DNA from: Streptomyces lanatus
GTDB taxonomy: Bacteria; Actinomycetota; Actinomycetes; Streptomycetales; Streptomycetaceae
DNA: 64,000 nucleotides
Reading direction: 5' to 3'
Assembly: GCF_014655715.1 (NCBI RefSeq)
Contig: NZ_BNBM01000008.1
Span: 124,001 to 188,000 of the forward strand
The notes under the pieces were generated by a model. It was not told where the DNA came from. It did no database searches and worked only from the letters and a program-made list of their open reading frames with translations. Positions 1 to 8,475 of this stretch are shown piece by piece. Positions within the stretch are counted from its first letter, which is position 1. Every line of letters begins with the position of its first letter. The position numbers and the translations under genes were made by a program.

Positions 1-95
1 GCCACGCTGCGCAGATCGCCGATCAGCCCGTGCTCGGCGATCGGCACATAGCGCGTCGCCCCGGGTACGGCCGTCCCCGTCGGGGTTGTGCTCAT
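1..95 (-). CDS. Glycoside hydrolase family 15 protein, N-terminal fragment
   Basis: Only the first 31 codons are inside the window; the gene continues past the left edge. The peptide contains RYVPIAEHGLIGDLRSVA, the typical opening of actinobacterial GH15 glucoamylase/trehalase-like proteins, which hydrolyse alpha-glucosidic bonds such as trehalose. The ATG at 95 is preceded by a good GGGAGG site. The family call rests on the N-terminal signature alone, so the substrate cannot be assigned. Confidence 0.7.
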   Translation of the reverse strand, partial: MSTTPTGTAVPGATRYVPIAEHGLIGDLRSV

Positions 96-178
96 CGCAG
101 CCTCCCTGGCCCGCCATGCGCCTCGTTCCCCAGCCTAGGTGGAATCGGCGCGATGAGGGGGCGCATCGGAGCGCTGGC

Positions 179-958
179 TCAGACCGTGACGACCCTCAGG
201 CCCGCCTCCTCGAAGCCCCGCACCGTCTCCGGGTCCGCCGAGGCGTCCGTGACCAGGGTGTCCACCGCGTCGGTCGCGCAGATCCGGGCGAACGCGCGCC
301 TGCCGAGCTTGCTGGAGTCGGCCGCCACGATCACCCGCTCGGCCCGCTCGCACAGCAGCCGGTTGATCGCCGCCTCCGCCTCGTCGTGCGCGGCGGCACC
401 ATGCGTCACATCGAAGCCGACGACGCCGAGGACCGCCACATCGATGGTGATCTGGCCCAGCACCCCGTCCGCGAGCGGCCCGATGAGCTCGTACGACTGG
501 GGGCGCGCGACCCCGCCGGTGACCACGATCTTGAACTGCGGACGCACGGCCAGCTCATTGGCGATGTTGAGCGCGTTCGTGACGATCGTCAGCGCCGGCG
601 AGCCGGACGCCAGATCACTGCGCACGGCCAGGGCGCGTGCCACCTCGGTGGTCGTGGTGCCGCCGGTCAGCCCGACCGCCTCGCCGGGCGCGACGAGACC
701 GGCCACCGCCTTGGCCACCCGCTGCTTCTCGGAGGCGTGCCGGGCCGTCTTGTAGCGCAGCGGCAGTTCGTACGACACTCCGTGGACCACCGCGCCGCCC
801 CGGGTGCGGACCAGCATCTGCTGCTCGGCGAGCTGGTCGAAGTCACGCCGGATCGTGGCGGCCGACACCGCCAGCTCGGCGGCCGCCTCCTCGACGTCCA
901 GCCGGCCCCGCTCGACGAGCAGCTCCAGCAGCGCCTTCCAGCGGGCGTCGCGCGACAT
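179..958 (-). CDS. DeoR/GlpR-family sugar-responsive transcriptional repressor
   Basis: A 259-aa repressor. The N-terminal winged HTH (about residues 5-60) reads LLVERGRLDVEEAAAEL and then SAATIRRDFDQLAEQ, the DeoR recognition helix. The DeoR-C sugar-phosphate sensor follows with LTGGTTTTEVARAL, TIVTNALNIANELA and VIVAADSSKLGRRAF. The start at 958 has a GGAG site seven bases upstream; a TAGGGT -10 box lies at 988-993. It is divergent from the isomerase/aldolase pair across an AT-rich gap, so it most likely represses that pair and responds to a phosphorylated sugar. The ligand is inferred. The frame stays open upstream to 1945, but that extension is antisense to the isomerase gene and is not coding. 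Confidence 0.88.
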   Translation of the reverse strand: MSRDARWKALLELLVERGRLDVEEAAAELAVSAATIRRDFDQLAEQQMLVRTRGGAVVHGVSYELPLRYKTARHASEKQRVAKAVAGLVAPGEAVGLTGGTTTTEVARALAVRSDLASGSPALTIVTNALNIANELAVRPQFKIVVTGGVARPQSYELIGPLADGVLGQITIDVAVLGVVGFDVTHGAAAHDEAEAAINRLLCERAERVIVAADSSKLGRRAFARICATDAVDTLVTDASADPETVRGFEEAGLRVVTV

Positions 959-1093
959 CCAGCGTCTCCATTCCTCGACCTTCGGCGACCCTAGCGCACC
1001 CAGATCCACCGGACTGCTTGATAATGCTCGAAAATCAGCGATATCTTGCAAGAAAGAGCATGAAGGTTGAATGGGAAGCCGGAGGGCGGCGGC

Positions 1094-1975
1094 ATGACGC
1101 ATGTCGAGGACGAACTGAACAGCCAGCCCGAGTGCTGGACCCGCGCCGCGGCCGAGGCGGCCGGCCTCGGCGGATCGCTGCCGGCGCCGGGGGAGCGGGT
1201 CGCGGTCGTCGGCTGCGGCACGTCGTACTTCATGGCGCAGGCCTTCGCCGCGCTGCGCGAGGGATCGGGCCAGGGGGAGACCGACGCCTTCGCCGCGTCC
1301 GAGTTCCCGCACGGGCGCACCTACGACCGCGTCCTCGCCCTCACCCGCTCCGGTACGACGACTGAGGTGCTCGACCTGCTCGGGCGGCAGAAGGGGCGTA
1401 CCCGCACCGTCGCGATCACCGCCGACCCCGACACACCCGTGATCGCCGTCGCCGACGACCTCGTCGTCCTCGACTACGCGGACGAACGCTCCGTCGTGCA
1501 GACCCGCTTCGCGACCACCGCCCTCACCCTGCTCCGCACCCACCTGGGCCTGCACACCGACGCGGCGATCACCGACGCCCAAGACGCGCTCGTCGCCGAA
1601 CTGCCCGAAGGGCTCGTGGAATGCGGGCAGTTCACCTTCCTCGGCGGCGGCTGGACCGTCGGACTCGCCAACGAGGCCGCGCTGAAGATGCGCGAGGCGT
1701 CGCTGTCCTGGACCGAGGCCTACCCGGCGATGGAGTACCGGCACGGCCCGATCAGCATCACCACTGACGGCACCGCGACCTGGATGTTCGGCGAGGCGCC
1801 GGAAGGCCTCGCCGCACAGGTCCGCGCCACCGGCGCCCTGTGGATCGAGGGCCGCCTCGACCCGCTCGCCGAACTGGTCCGCGCCCAGCGCCTCGCGGTC
1901 GCCGTCGCCGCGGCCCGCGACCTCGACCCGGACCGCCCGCGTCACCTCACCCGCTCGGTGATCCTCGCCCCCTGA
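1094..1975 (+). CDS. SIS-domain sugar-phosphate isomerase/deaminase (AgaS/GlmS-C-like)
   Basis: A 293-aa protein with two SIS domains. The first has VAVVGCGTSYFMAQAF and ALTRSGTTTEVLDLL, matching the sugar-phosphate loops of GlmS isomerase domains. The second has FLGGGWTVGLANEAALKMREAS and EAYPAMEYRHGPIS, the conserved acid and histidine region. The family isomerises or deaminates aldose/ketose amino-sugar phosphates. The ATG at 1094 has GGAGGG immediately upstream at good spacing, better than an ATG at 1067. It is followed after 23 bases by a class II aldolase, suggesting an amino-sugar or galactosamine-like route in which this enzyme makes the ketose phosphate. Exact substrate unknown. Confidence 0.82.
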   Translation: MTHVEDELNSQPECWTRAAAEAAGLGGSLPAPGERVAVVGCGTSYFMAQAFAALREGSGQGETDAFAASEFPHGRTYDRVLALTRSGTTTEVLDLLGRQKGRTRTVAITADPDTPVIAVADDLVVLDYADERSVVQTRFATTALTLLRTHLGLHTDAAITDAQDALVAELPEGLVECGQFTFLGGGWTVGLANEAALKMREASLSWTEAYPAMEYRHGPISITTDGTATWMFGEAPEGLAAQVRATGALWIEGRLDPLAELVRAQRLAVAVAAARDLDPDRPRHLTRSVILAP

Positions 1976-1998
1976 CCCGCCCCAGGAAGGAACAGGAG

Positions 1999-2853
1999 AT
2001 GCCTCTCACGACCACCGGCGAGCTCATCACCCGTGCCGCCGCAGCCCGTTCAGCCGTCGCCGCCTTCAACGTCATCACCCTCGAACACATCGAGGCCGTC
2101 ATCGCCGGTGCGGAATCGGTGAGTTCACCCGTCGTCCTCCAAGTCAGCGAGAACGCCGTCAAGTTCCGCTACGGACGGCTGCTGCCGCTCGCCCGCGCCG
2201 CCGTCGCCGCCGCCGAACGCGCCGCCGTGCCCGTCGCCCTGCACCTCGACCACATCCAGAGCGACGACCTGCTGCGCCAGGCGCCGGACGCCGGATTCAG
2301 CTCCGTGATGTACGACGCGGCCCGCCTGCCGTACCTGGACAACCTCGCCGCGACCAAGGCGGCCGCCGACTGGGCGCACGCCCAAGGCCTGTGGATCGAG
2401 GCCGAGTTGGGCCGCCTCGGCGGCAAGAACGGCGAGCCGCCGCTGGACGCCCACGCCCCGGGCGCCCGCACCGACCCGACCGAGGCCCACGCCTTCGTCG
2501 CCGACTCCGGGGTCGACGCCCTGGCCGTCGCCATCGGCAGCTCGCACGCCATGACGACCCGCACCGCGACCCTCGACCACGAACTCCTCAAGCGCCTCAC
2601 CGCCACCCTGGACGTCCCCCTCGTCCTGCACGGCTCCTCTGGCGTCCCCGACGACGAACTGACCGCGGCCGTCGCGGGCGGCATCACCAAGGTCAACGTC
2701 GGCACGGCCCTCAACATCGCCATGACGGGCGCGATCCGCGACCATCTCGCCGCCCATCCGGAGGCCGTCGACTCCCGCACCTATCTGAGCGCGGGCCGTG
2801 AGGCGATGGTGCGGGCGGTGGCCGACATCATCGGGCTGCTCGGGGCTCCCTGA
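1999..2853 (+). CDS. Class II fructose/tagatose-bisphosphate aldolase family protein
   Basis: A 284-aa class II (zinc) aldolase, a usual length for KbaY/GatY/AgaY and FbaA-type enzymes. Recognisable motifs are AVAAFNVITLEHIEAV at the N-terminus, ALHLDHIQSDD with the zinc-binding histidine, WIEAELGRLGG, VDALAVAIGSSHAM, LVLHGSSGVPDDEL and ITKVNVGTALN. The ATG at 1999 follows an AGGA-rich leader. The gene is co-directional with the SIS isomerase and probably cleaves the ketose-1,6-bisphosphate made from its product, although no sugar kinase is visible inside the window. Its 3' end overlaps the convergent methyltransferase gene by 26 bp. Confidence 0.85.
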   Translation: MPLTTTGELITRAAAARSAVAAFNVITLEHIEAVIAGAESVSSPVVLQVSENAVKFRYGRLLPLARAAVAAAERAAVPVALHLDHIQSDDLLRQAPDAGFSSVMYDAARLPYLDNLAATKAAADWAHAQGLWIEAELGRLGGKNGEPPLDAHAPGARTDPTEAHAFVADSGVDALAVAIGSSHAMTTRTATLDHELLKRLTATLDVPLVLHGSSGVPDDELTAAVAGGITKVNVGTALNIAMTGAIRDHLAAHPEAVDSRTYLSAGREAMVRAVADIIGLLGAP

Positions 2854-3988
2854 CCGCCCTGAGCACCACGAACTTCGGGTCCCCGGCGACGAGTCGGCAG
2901 TTGCCGAACAGCCGCCGCAGCTTCACGTGGTACCCGAGATGCCGGTTCCCGATCACCCACAGCTCACCGCCCGGCTTGAGCGCACGCCGCGCACCCGTGA
3001 ACATCCGCCAGGCCGTCTCGTCGGTCGTCGCCTGGTGCGAGTGGAACGGCGGATTGTTGAGCACGAGGTCGACACTCCCGGCCGGCACGCCCGCCATCCC
3101 GTCCCCGACCCGGAACTCGGCGTGCCCCGGCACCCCGTTCGCCCGGTACGTCGCCTCCGCCGAGGCCACGGCCTGGAACGACTCGTCCACGAACAGCACC
3201 TCGGCCTCCGGGTTCGCCAGCGCCACCGCCGTACCGACCACGCCATTGCCGCACCCGAGGTCGACCACCCGCCGCTCGCCGTTGACCTTCGGCAGATGGC
3301 CCAGGAAGAACCGTGTCCCGATGTCCAGCCGGTCGGCGCAGAAGACCCCGGCGTGATTGACGACCGTGCCCTTCGAGGCGGCGCCGATGCCGTCGGGGAG
3401 CGTGTAGGAGTACGGCCACGGGTTCGGGGGGCGCTTCAGCGACGGCTCGGGCGTGCACAGGATCAGCCGGGCCTTTTTCTCGGCGAGCGAGGTGCGGGTC
3501 GGGCCGATGATCCGCTCGAACAGCTGGAGCGTCGAGGTGTGGATCTCCTTCACCATGCCGGTGCCGACGACCACCGTGCCCTCGTGCACCGCGGGCGCCA
3601 GCCGCAGCAGCTGGTCCTCCAACAGCGCCAGGCTCTTCGGCACCCGCACGAGCAGGACGTCGACGCGGTCCGGCGGGGTGTCCTGCGTGGTGAGGAGCCG
3701 TACGGTGCCGGGCTCGACGCCGAGCCGGGCGAGGTTGGCCCGGGTCGCCTCCTGCGCCAGATGGGAGTCGGTGATCTGCGTCGGCCGGTGCGCCGCGAGC
3801 GCCGTGACCAGGGCGCCCCAGCGGTCACCGACGACCACGACCGTGCCGGCCAGCGGGATCTCGCTCTCCGCGAGGTGCCTGAGGAGGTACTCGTCGGAGG
3901 CGTCCCAGGCACGCAGCCTCTCGCGCGGGTCCTCGGGGAAACGGGTGAGCGCGAACTCGCCCCACGGCGTCGTCATACGGTCGTTCAT
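2828..3988 (-). CDS. rlmG: RlmG/RsmC-like rRNA guanine-N2 methyltransferase
   Basis: A 386-aa two-domain class I methyltransferase. The N-terminal half is a degenerate MTS domain; the C-terminal half carries the SAM-binding VVDLGCGNGVVGTAVAL and the catalytic NNPPFHSH motif used by N2-guanine and N6-adenine methyltransferases. Length and layout fit RlmG (23S rRNA G1835, E. coli numbering), with RsmC as the alternative. The gene is monocistronic and convergent with the aldolase, sharing 26 bp at the 3' ends. A TAGCCT box lies nine bases before the ATG, so the leader is very short or absent. Confidence 0.83.
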   Translation of the reverse strand: MNDRMTTPWGEFALTRFPEDPRERLRAWDASDEYLLRHLAESEIPLAGTVVVVGDRWGALVTALAAHRPTQITDSHLAQEATRANLARLGVEPGTVRLLTTQDTPPDRVDVLLVRVPKSLALLEDQLLRLAPAVHEGTVVVGTGMVKEIHTSTLQLFERIIGPTRTSLAEKKARLILCTPEPSLKRPPNPWPYSYTLPDGIGAASKGTVVNHAGVFCADRLDIGTRFFLGHLPKVNGERRVVDLGCGNGVVGTAVALANPEAEVLFVDESFQAVASAEATYRANGVPGHAEFRVGDGMAGVPAGSVDLVLNNPPFHSHQATTDETAWRMFTGARRALKPGGELWVIGNRHLGYHVKLRRLFGNCRLVAGDPKFVVLRAVREPRAAR

Positions 3989-4044
3989 GGTGCGTCCAGG
4001 CTAGCGGAACCGCAGCTCAGGGATGGTGGGGGAGGATGGGAGGT

Positions 4045-4686
4045 ATGGACCGGGAGCTGTTCCCTCGGGAGCGTACGGAGGTCGCGCCGGGCGCGGTGCA
4101 CGTACCCGACTGGCTGGACGCGGCGCGCCGGCGCGAGCTGCTAGCGGCCTGCCGCGAGTGGGCGCGCCCACCGGCAGGGCTGCGCACGGTCCGTACACCC
4201 GGCGGCGGCACGATGACCGCCCGCCAGGTCTGCCTCGGCTGGCACTGGTACCCGTACGCCTACGCCCGCACGGTCGTGGACGGCGACGGCGCCCGGGTGA
4301 AGCCGTTCCCGGGGTGGCTCGGCGAGCTGGGCCGCGAGGCGGTACGGGACGCGCTCGACGTGGCGGGGCCGGCGTACGACATCGCGCTGATCAACTTCTA
4401 CGACGCCGAGGCCCGCATGGGCATGCACCGCGACAGCGACGAGAAGTCGGACGCGCCGGTCGTGTCCCTGAGCCTCGGCGACACCTGCGTCTTCCGCTTC
4501 GGCAACACCGAGACCCGGACCCGGCCGTACACGGACGTCGAACTGCGCGACGGCGACCTGTTCGTCTTCGGCGGCCCGTCCCGTCTCGCCTACCACGGCG
4601 TACCGAAGGTGTACCCGGGCACGGCACCGCCGGAGTTGGGGCTGACCGGGCGGTTGAACATCACGCTCAGGGTGAGCGGGCTGTAG
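4045..4686 (+). CDS. alkB: AlkB-family 2-oxoglutarate/Fe(II) dioxygenase
   Basis: A 213-aa oxidative demethylase that would repair alkylated bases (1-methyladenine, 3-methylcytosine). All metal and co-substrate residues of the family are visible: the HxD pair at about H128/D130 in GMHRDSD, the distal H184 in LAYHGVP, and the two arginines (about R203 and R209) in GRLNITLRVSG. The substrate-side INFYD motif precedes the HxD. I chose the ATG at 4045 because GGGGGAGG (4027-4034) lies ten bases upstream; the ATG at 4036 is only one base from that site. The following ROK regulator begins 36 bases downstream. Confidence 0.88.
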   Translation: MDRELFPRERTEVAPGAVHVPDWLDAARRRELLAACREWARPPAGLRTVRTPGGGTMTARQVCLGWHWYPYAYARTVVDGDGARVKPFPGWLGELGREAVRDALDVAGPAYDIALINFYDAEARMGMHRDSDEKSDAPVVSLSLGDTCVFRFGNTETRTRPYTDVELRDGDLFVFGGPSRLAYHGVPKVYPGTAPPELGLTGRLNITLRVSGL

Positions 4687-4722
4687 GCCGCCGCATTCGC
4701 GGATCATGGGAGACTCGCCCTC

Positions 4723-5961
4723 ATGAGCGGCAAGGCGGACCCCCGGCCGGCGGGGGAAGGGACCACCTCGAGGACGCGGTTGGACCGGGGGCGCGGTGCG
4801 CTCGGGCCCGCGTTGGAGCTCGTGCACACCGGGCGGGCGCCCACGCGTGCCGTCCTCACCGCGGAGCTAGGGGTGACCCGGGCCACGGCCGGCGCGGTCG
4901 CCGCCGAGCTGGAGGCGCTCGGACTGATCCGGGTCGACGCCCGGCCCGGCGCGGCGGCCGGTTCGCAGGGGCGGCCCTCGCACCGGCTGGCGGTCGCCGA
5001 GGACGGGCCCGTCGTCCTCGCCGCACAGGTCCACGCCGACGGGTTCCGGGCGGCGCTGGTCGGCCTCGGCGGCCGTATCGTCGCCACCGCGCCCGGCTGC
5101 GAGACGGTGGACGCCGATCCCGCGAAGGTCCTCGGCTCGGTCGTCGAGGCGGGCGCCGACCTGCTGCGTACGACGGGCCGCCGCTGCGTCGGCGCGGGCC
5201 TCGCCGTCCCGTCCGCCGTCGCGGAACCCGACGGTCTCGCCCTCAACCCCCTGCACCTGGCGTGGCCGGTGGGCGCCCCCGTCCGCCGCATCTTCACGGA
5301 GTGCGTGCGCGCGGCCGGGATCACCGGTCCCGCGTTCACCGGCAACGACGTCAACCTCGCCGCGCTCGCCGAGCACCGGCACGGCGCGGGGCGCGGCGCG
5401 CGCGATCTGCTGTGCGTGGCCACCGGGCACCGCGGCGTCGGCGGCGCCCTGGTCCTGGACGGCCGCCTGCACACCGGCAGTTCGGGCCTCGCCCTGGAGG
5501 TCGGACACCTCACCGTGAACCCCGAGGGCAGACCCTGCCACTGCGGCAGCCGCGGCTGCCTCGACGTCGAGACCGATCCGCTGGCCTTCCTCACGGCGGC
5601 GGGACGCGAACCGGGCCCCGAGGTCTCGCTGCTCCAGCAGTCCAAGGACCTGATCGCCGGCCACTACGACGACCCCACGATCCGCACCGCCACCGAGGCC
5701 CTCATCGACCGCCTCGGCCTGGGCCTGGCCGGCCTGGTCAACATCCTCAACCCGGACCGCATCATCCTCGGCGGCCTCCACTGCACCCTCCTCGACGCCG
5801 ACCCCGAACGCCTGCGAGCCGTCGTCGCCGACCGCAGCCTCTGGGGCCAGAGCGGCAGCGTCCCCATCCTCGCGTGCACCCTCGACCACAACAGCCTGGT
5901 CGGCGCGGCGGAGTTGGCGTGGCAGCCGGTCCTGGACGATCCGCTGGGGGCGCTGGCCTAG
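4723..5961 (+). CDS. ROK-family transcriptional regulator (NagC/XylR type)
   Basis: A 412-aa protein with an N-terminal winged HTH (about residues 25-85; APTRAVLTAELGVTRATAGA) joined to a ROK sugar-kinase fold. The zinc motif HCGSRGCLDVE and the glycine-rich FTGNDVNLAALAEHR are diagnostic. ROK regulators of this design bind sugars or sugar phosphates and control uptake or catabolic genes; nearby candidates are the SIS isomerase/aldolase and the RpiB-like gene. A GAGACT hexamer ends eight bases before the ATG, so a leaderless or very short leader is possible. It ends four bases into the convergent SnoaL gene. Targets are inferred. Confidence 0.86.
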   Translation: MSGKADPRPAGEGTTSRTRLDRGRGALGPALELVHTGRAPTRAVLTAELGVTRATAGAVAAELEALGLIRVDARPGAAAGSQGRPSHRLAVAEDGPVVLAAQVHADGFRAALVGLGGRIVATAPGCETVDADPAKVLGSVVEAGADLLRTTGRRCVGAGLAVPSAVAEPDGLALNPLHLAWPVGAPVRRIFTECVRAAGITGPAFTGNDVNLAALAEHRHGAGRGARDLLCVATGHRGVGGALVLDGRLHTGSSGLALEVGHLTVNPEGRPCHCGSRGCLDVETDPLAFLTAAGREPGPEVSLLQQSKDLIAGHYDDPTIRTATEALIDRLGLGLAGLVNILNPDRIILGGLHCTLLDADPERLRAVVADRSLWGQSGSVPILACTLDHNSLVGAAELAWQPVLDDPLGALA

Positions 5962-6353
5962 AGGCTGCTCGGCGGGGGCAGGCGGAGCTCGCGGCGTACT
6001 GCGGGCGTGTCCTCGTACACCCGCCACTCGCTGACCAGCCCGTCGGTGACACGGGCGGTCCACAGGGCCGGACCGGCGAGTTCCGGGCGTGAGCAGAGGG
6101 AGTATCCGGACACGGTGACGACCTCGTTCCGTACGGACAGGTCGGTGAACACGTTGCGGTAGTCCGGGAACGCGGCGAAGAAGCCGCGCCATGCCTCCAG
6201 ACACGCCCCCTTCCCCCGGACCGTGCCGCCCTCGGTGTCGATAAAGACGTGGTCCTCGGACATCAGCGGTTCCAGCTCTTGCAGGTCACGGGCGTTGATC
6301 GCGGCGTTGAAGCGCTGGACGACATCCCTTGCCTCGATCTGCCGGGTCGGCAT
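5958..6353 (-). CDS. SnoaL/NTF2-like domain protein
   Basis: A 131-aa single-domain protein of the cone-shaped SnoaL/NTF2 fold, with the typical pattern VVQRFNAAINARDLQ, MSEDHVFID and EAWRGFFAAFPDYR. The family includes small cyclases, isomerases and proteins of unknown ligand, so no reaction is assigned. The ATG at 6353 is preceded by an AGAGGAGA site. The gene is convergent with the ROK regulator (4-bp overlap) and divergent from the RpiB-like isomerase, with about 120 bp between the two starts. Confidence 0.75.
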   Translation of the reverse strand: MPTRQIEARDVVQRFNAAINARDLQELEPLMSEDHVFIDTEGGTVRGKGACLEAWRGFFAAFPDYRNVFTDLSVRNEVVTVSGYSLCSRPELAGPALWTARVTDGLVSEWRVYEDTPAVRRELRLPPPSSL

Positions 6354-6462
6354 GGCCTCTCCTCTGCTGCTGCGCGGCTCCCCTCCATGCTCGGTCGCGC
6401 GCCGGGCTTGCGCATGCCCCGTGGGGGGCTCGGTCGAGCCTGGGGCGGCGCATGCCCGGCGG

Positions 6463-6468
6463 TACGCT
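6463..6468 (+). promoter_or_regulatory. -10 box of a leaderless promoter (TACGCT)
   Basis: TACGCT ends six bases before the ATG at 6475 and there is no ribosome-binding site in between, the usual arrangement for actinobacterial leaderless mRNAs. No clear -35 box is visible. Confidence 0.5.
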
Positions 6469-6474
6469 CGGAGC

Positions 6475-6924
6475 ATGCGGATCTCCGTCTCCTCCGACAT
6501 GGACGAACCCGTGGCCCGCCTCCTCGTCGCCGAGTTGCGCGAGCGCGGCCACGACGTGGCGACCCACGGCGCCCTGAGCCCCGGCGCCGACCGTCAGTGG
6601 GCGGCCTGCTCGGAGGCGGCAGCCCGCGAGGTCGCCGCCGGTACCGCGGACCAGGCCGTCGTGTGCTGCTGGACCGGCACGGGCGCCTCCATCGCCGCGA
6701 ACAAGGTGCCTGGCGTACGGGCGGCCCTGTGCACGGACGCCTACACGGCGGACGGCGCCCGCCGCTGGAACGACGCCAATGTGCTCGCCCTCAGCCTGCG
6801 CCTGACTTCGGGGCCGCTGCTCAAGGAGATCCTCGACGCGTGGTTCACCGGCGAGGTGAGCGGGGACGCCGAGGACCGGGAGAACGTGGCGCGCGTGGGG
6901 CGGTTGGACGGCAGCGGGCGCTAG
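6475..6924 (+). CDS. RpiB/LacA/LacB-family sugar-phosphate isomerase-like protein
   Basis: A 149-aa protein with the RpiB fold. It begins MRISVSSDMDEPVARLLV where classical RpiB has a D-H-A/G phosphate-site sequence, and has QAVVCCWTGTGASIAANKVPGVRAA, aligning with the catalytic cysteine and glycine-rich anion loop of RpiB/LacAB. The family interconverts aldose and ketose phosphates (ribose-5-P/ribulose-5-P, galactose-6-P/tagatose-6-P). The double Cys and the changed N-terminal motif mark it as a divergent subgroup, so the substrate is uncertain. It lies near other sugar-phosphate genes and appears to be translated from a leaderless transcript. Confidence 0.78.
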   Translation: MRISVSSDMDEPVARLLVAELRERGHDVATHGALSPGADRQWAACSEAAAREVAAGTADQAVVCCWTGTGASIAANKVPGVRAALCTDAYTADGARRWNDANVLALSLRLTSGPLLKEILDAWFTGEVSGDAEDRENVARVGRLDGSGR

Positions 6925-6981
6925 GTGTCTCGTCCAGCCCTGTCCCGTGCTCCGAGCGGGTCCGGTCCGAAGGGCCTGGCA

Positions 6982-6987
6982 TAGGCT
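6982..6987 (+). promoter_or_regulatory. -10 box of a leaderless promoter (TAGGCT)
   Basis: TAGGCT ends six bases before the GTG at 6994; no ribosome-binding site separates them. This supports GTG 6994 over the in-frame ATG at 7009. Confidence 0.5.
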
Positions 6988-6993
6988 CACTCG

Positions 6994-7968
6994 GTGATCA
7001 CCGACGACATGCCGCTCGATGAACTCGCCCGTGTCTGGGAGGAGATCCGGCAGGAGTACGACGACCCGCGCAATGACACATACGACCGGAGGGTCCTCGA
7101 CTGTGCCGCGCGGCTGGCCGCCGATCCCGGCGGGGACTCGGCCTACGTCTGGACGATCGGTCTGCTGATGATGGCCCCCTACGTCGCCTGGGCGCCGGGC
7201 GACGGCGTAGTACCGGAGGCCAGAGCGGCGCTGGAGGCGGCCGACGGCGCCCTGCGCGACCGGCCCTGCGAACACGGGACGCACCCCTACCGGGAGCATG
7301 AGCCCGAACTCGACGAGGACCTCGCCCAGCAGCTGTGCGACCTCCCCGACCCGAACGCCGCATGGGACGAGAACCACCCCCGTGAGCAGTGGCTCTGTCC
7401 ACGCAACGTCGCCGGACTCGCGCGGATCGCCCTCGACATCATCGAACCCGGCTCGGCACCGGACGTCCCACCCCGGCTGCCCGTGGGCGCCCAGGACGAC
7501 ATCGACTCGCTGTCCGCCCTGTTGCACGGCTACCCGGACCCGGGAACCGACATCAACGAGGAGATCACCCTCCAGGCGGAGGCACTGCGCTCCGCCGACC
7601 CGGCGGACCGCCCCGGACGTCTGCTGGTCGTCATGGCGGTCACCTGGTACGCCGTCTCCGACTTCGTACGGGACGCCTCCGTACTCGAGACACTGATCGC
7701 TGCGCTGGAGGCGACGCTCCCGGACCACGCCGCCGCGACTTGCGCACACGACGGCCACCCGACCCCACCCCGCAGCAGCCCGAGCGCCGCCGCACTCGGC
7801 ATCAGGCTCAGCAGCCCCGGAGGACGCGCCCTCTACGAACACCACCGCACACGATCGGCTCCCCTGGAGCACCTGCTGTGCCCGGTAGCCCTGGCGGACA
7901 TCACGAAGGACTCGCTGAGCGCTCTGGGCGCCCGACGCGAAGAACTCCTGGGCGGGTCCGGCCGCTAG
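6994..7968 (+). CDS. Hypothetical protein, acidic, actinobacterial
   Basis: A 324-aa protein I do not recognise. It starts at GTG 6994, supported by a -10 box at leaderless distance; ATG 7009 is an alternative. The protein is acidic and mostly helical in character (LARVWEEIRQEYDD, LLVVMAVTWYAVSDFV, SVLETLIAALEATLP), with no signal peptide, no convincing membrane segment and no catalytic motif that I can name. Codon use matches its neighbours, so it is a genuine gene. It converges on the tautomerase gene with 23 bases between stops. Function unknown. Confidence 0.65.
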   Translation: MITDDMPLDELARVWEEIRQEYDDPRNDTYDRRVLDCAARLAADPGGDSAYVWTIGLLMMAPYVAWAPGDGVVPEARAALEAADGALRDRPCEHGTHPYREHEPELDEDLAQQLCDLPDPNAAWDENHPREQWLCPRNVAGLARIALDIIEPGSAPDVPPRLPVGAQDDIDSLSALLHGYPDPGTDINEEITLQAEALRSADPADRPGRLLVVMAVTWYAVSDFVRDASVLETLIAALEATLPDHAAATCAHDGHPTPPRSSPSAAALGIRLSSPGGRALYEHHRTRSAPLEHLLCPVALADITKDSLSALGARREELLGGSGR

Positions 7969-7991
7969 GCCCCGTCCGTCAGGTCCCCCGC

Positions 7992-8393
7992 TCAGGGCGG
8001 CGGCGCCACGGTGGCGTACTGCGCCACCCCATCCCCGAACGACCAGTCGATCGGCTCGTTCTCCAGCAGATGCACGAACATGTTGCGCGGCTCGGTCCCC
8101 GCGTACGCGAGGGCGAGTTCGGCGATCCGCCGGTACAGGGCCTGCTTCTGCGCGGGGGTCCGCCCGGACCGCATGGTGATCGTGACGTGGACGAGGCCGT
8201 CGTCCCGGTGGATGCCGAGGTAATCGGCGTCGTAGCGCAGGGTGCTCCGGGTGCCGTCGTGGCCGGTCAGGATCTGGAAGCGGTCGTCCGGCGGGATCCC
8301 GATGGCGTCCACCAGGGCGTCGTGCACGGCACGACCGAGGGCGTCGAGCCGCTCGGGGTCGGCTCCCATGGCGTCGATGCGGACGAAGGGCAT
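7992..8393 (-). CDS. Tautomerase-family protein
   Basis: A 133-aa tautomerase-superfamily protein. The mature N-terminus is MPFVRIDAM, placing the catalytic proline directly after the initiator methionine, as in 4-oxalocrotonate tautomerase and MIF-like enzymes. VHVTITMRSGRTPAQKQALYRRIAE matches the conserved central strand-helix of the family. The family catalyses keto-enol tautomerisation or related proton transfers; the substrate is unknown. A ribosome site (GGAGACC) lies just upstream of the start. The next gene upstream on this strand (DUF4865) is 82 bp away, so it may be transcribed separately. Confidence 0.8.
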   Translation of the reverse strand: MPFVRIDAMGADPERLDALGRAVHDALVDAIGIPPDDRFQILTGHDGTRSTLRYDADYLGIHRDDGLVHVTITMRSGRTPAQKQALYRRIAELALAYAGTEPRNMFVHLLENEPIDWSFGDGVAQYATVAPPP

Positions 8394-8475
8394 GCGTGAG
8401 GTCTCCTTGTCGTCTTGTCGTCACCTGCGGCGAGGTCTCGCGACCGGCTCGCCACCGCAGTCGGGGTGGATGTCT

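Noticed and set aside
959..1945. N-terminal extension of the DeoR reading frame to 1945
   Set aside because: The extra 329 residues are antisense to the SIS isomerase gene, are Gly/Arg-rich noise, and the real start has a ribosome site at 958.
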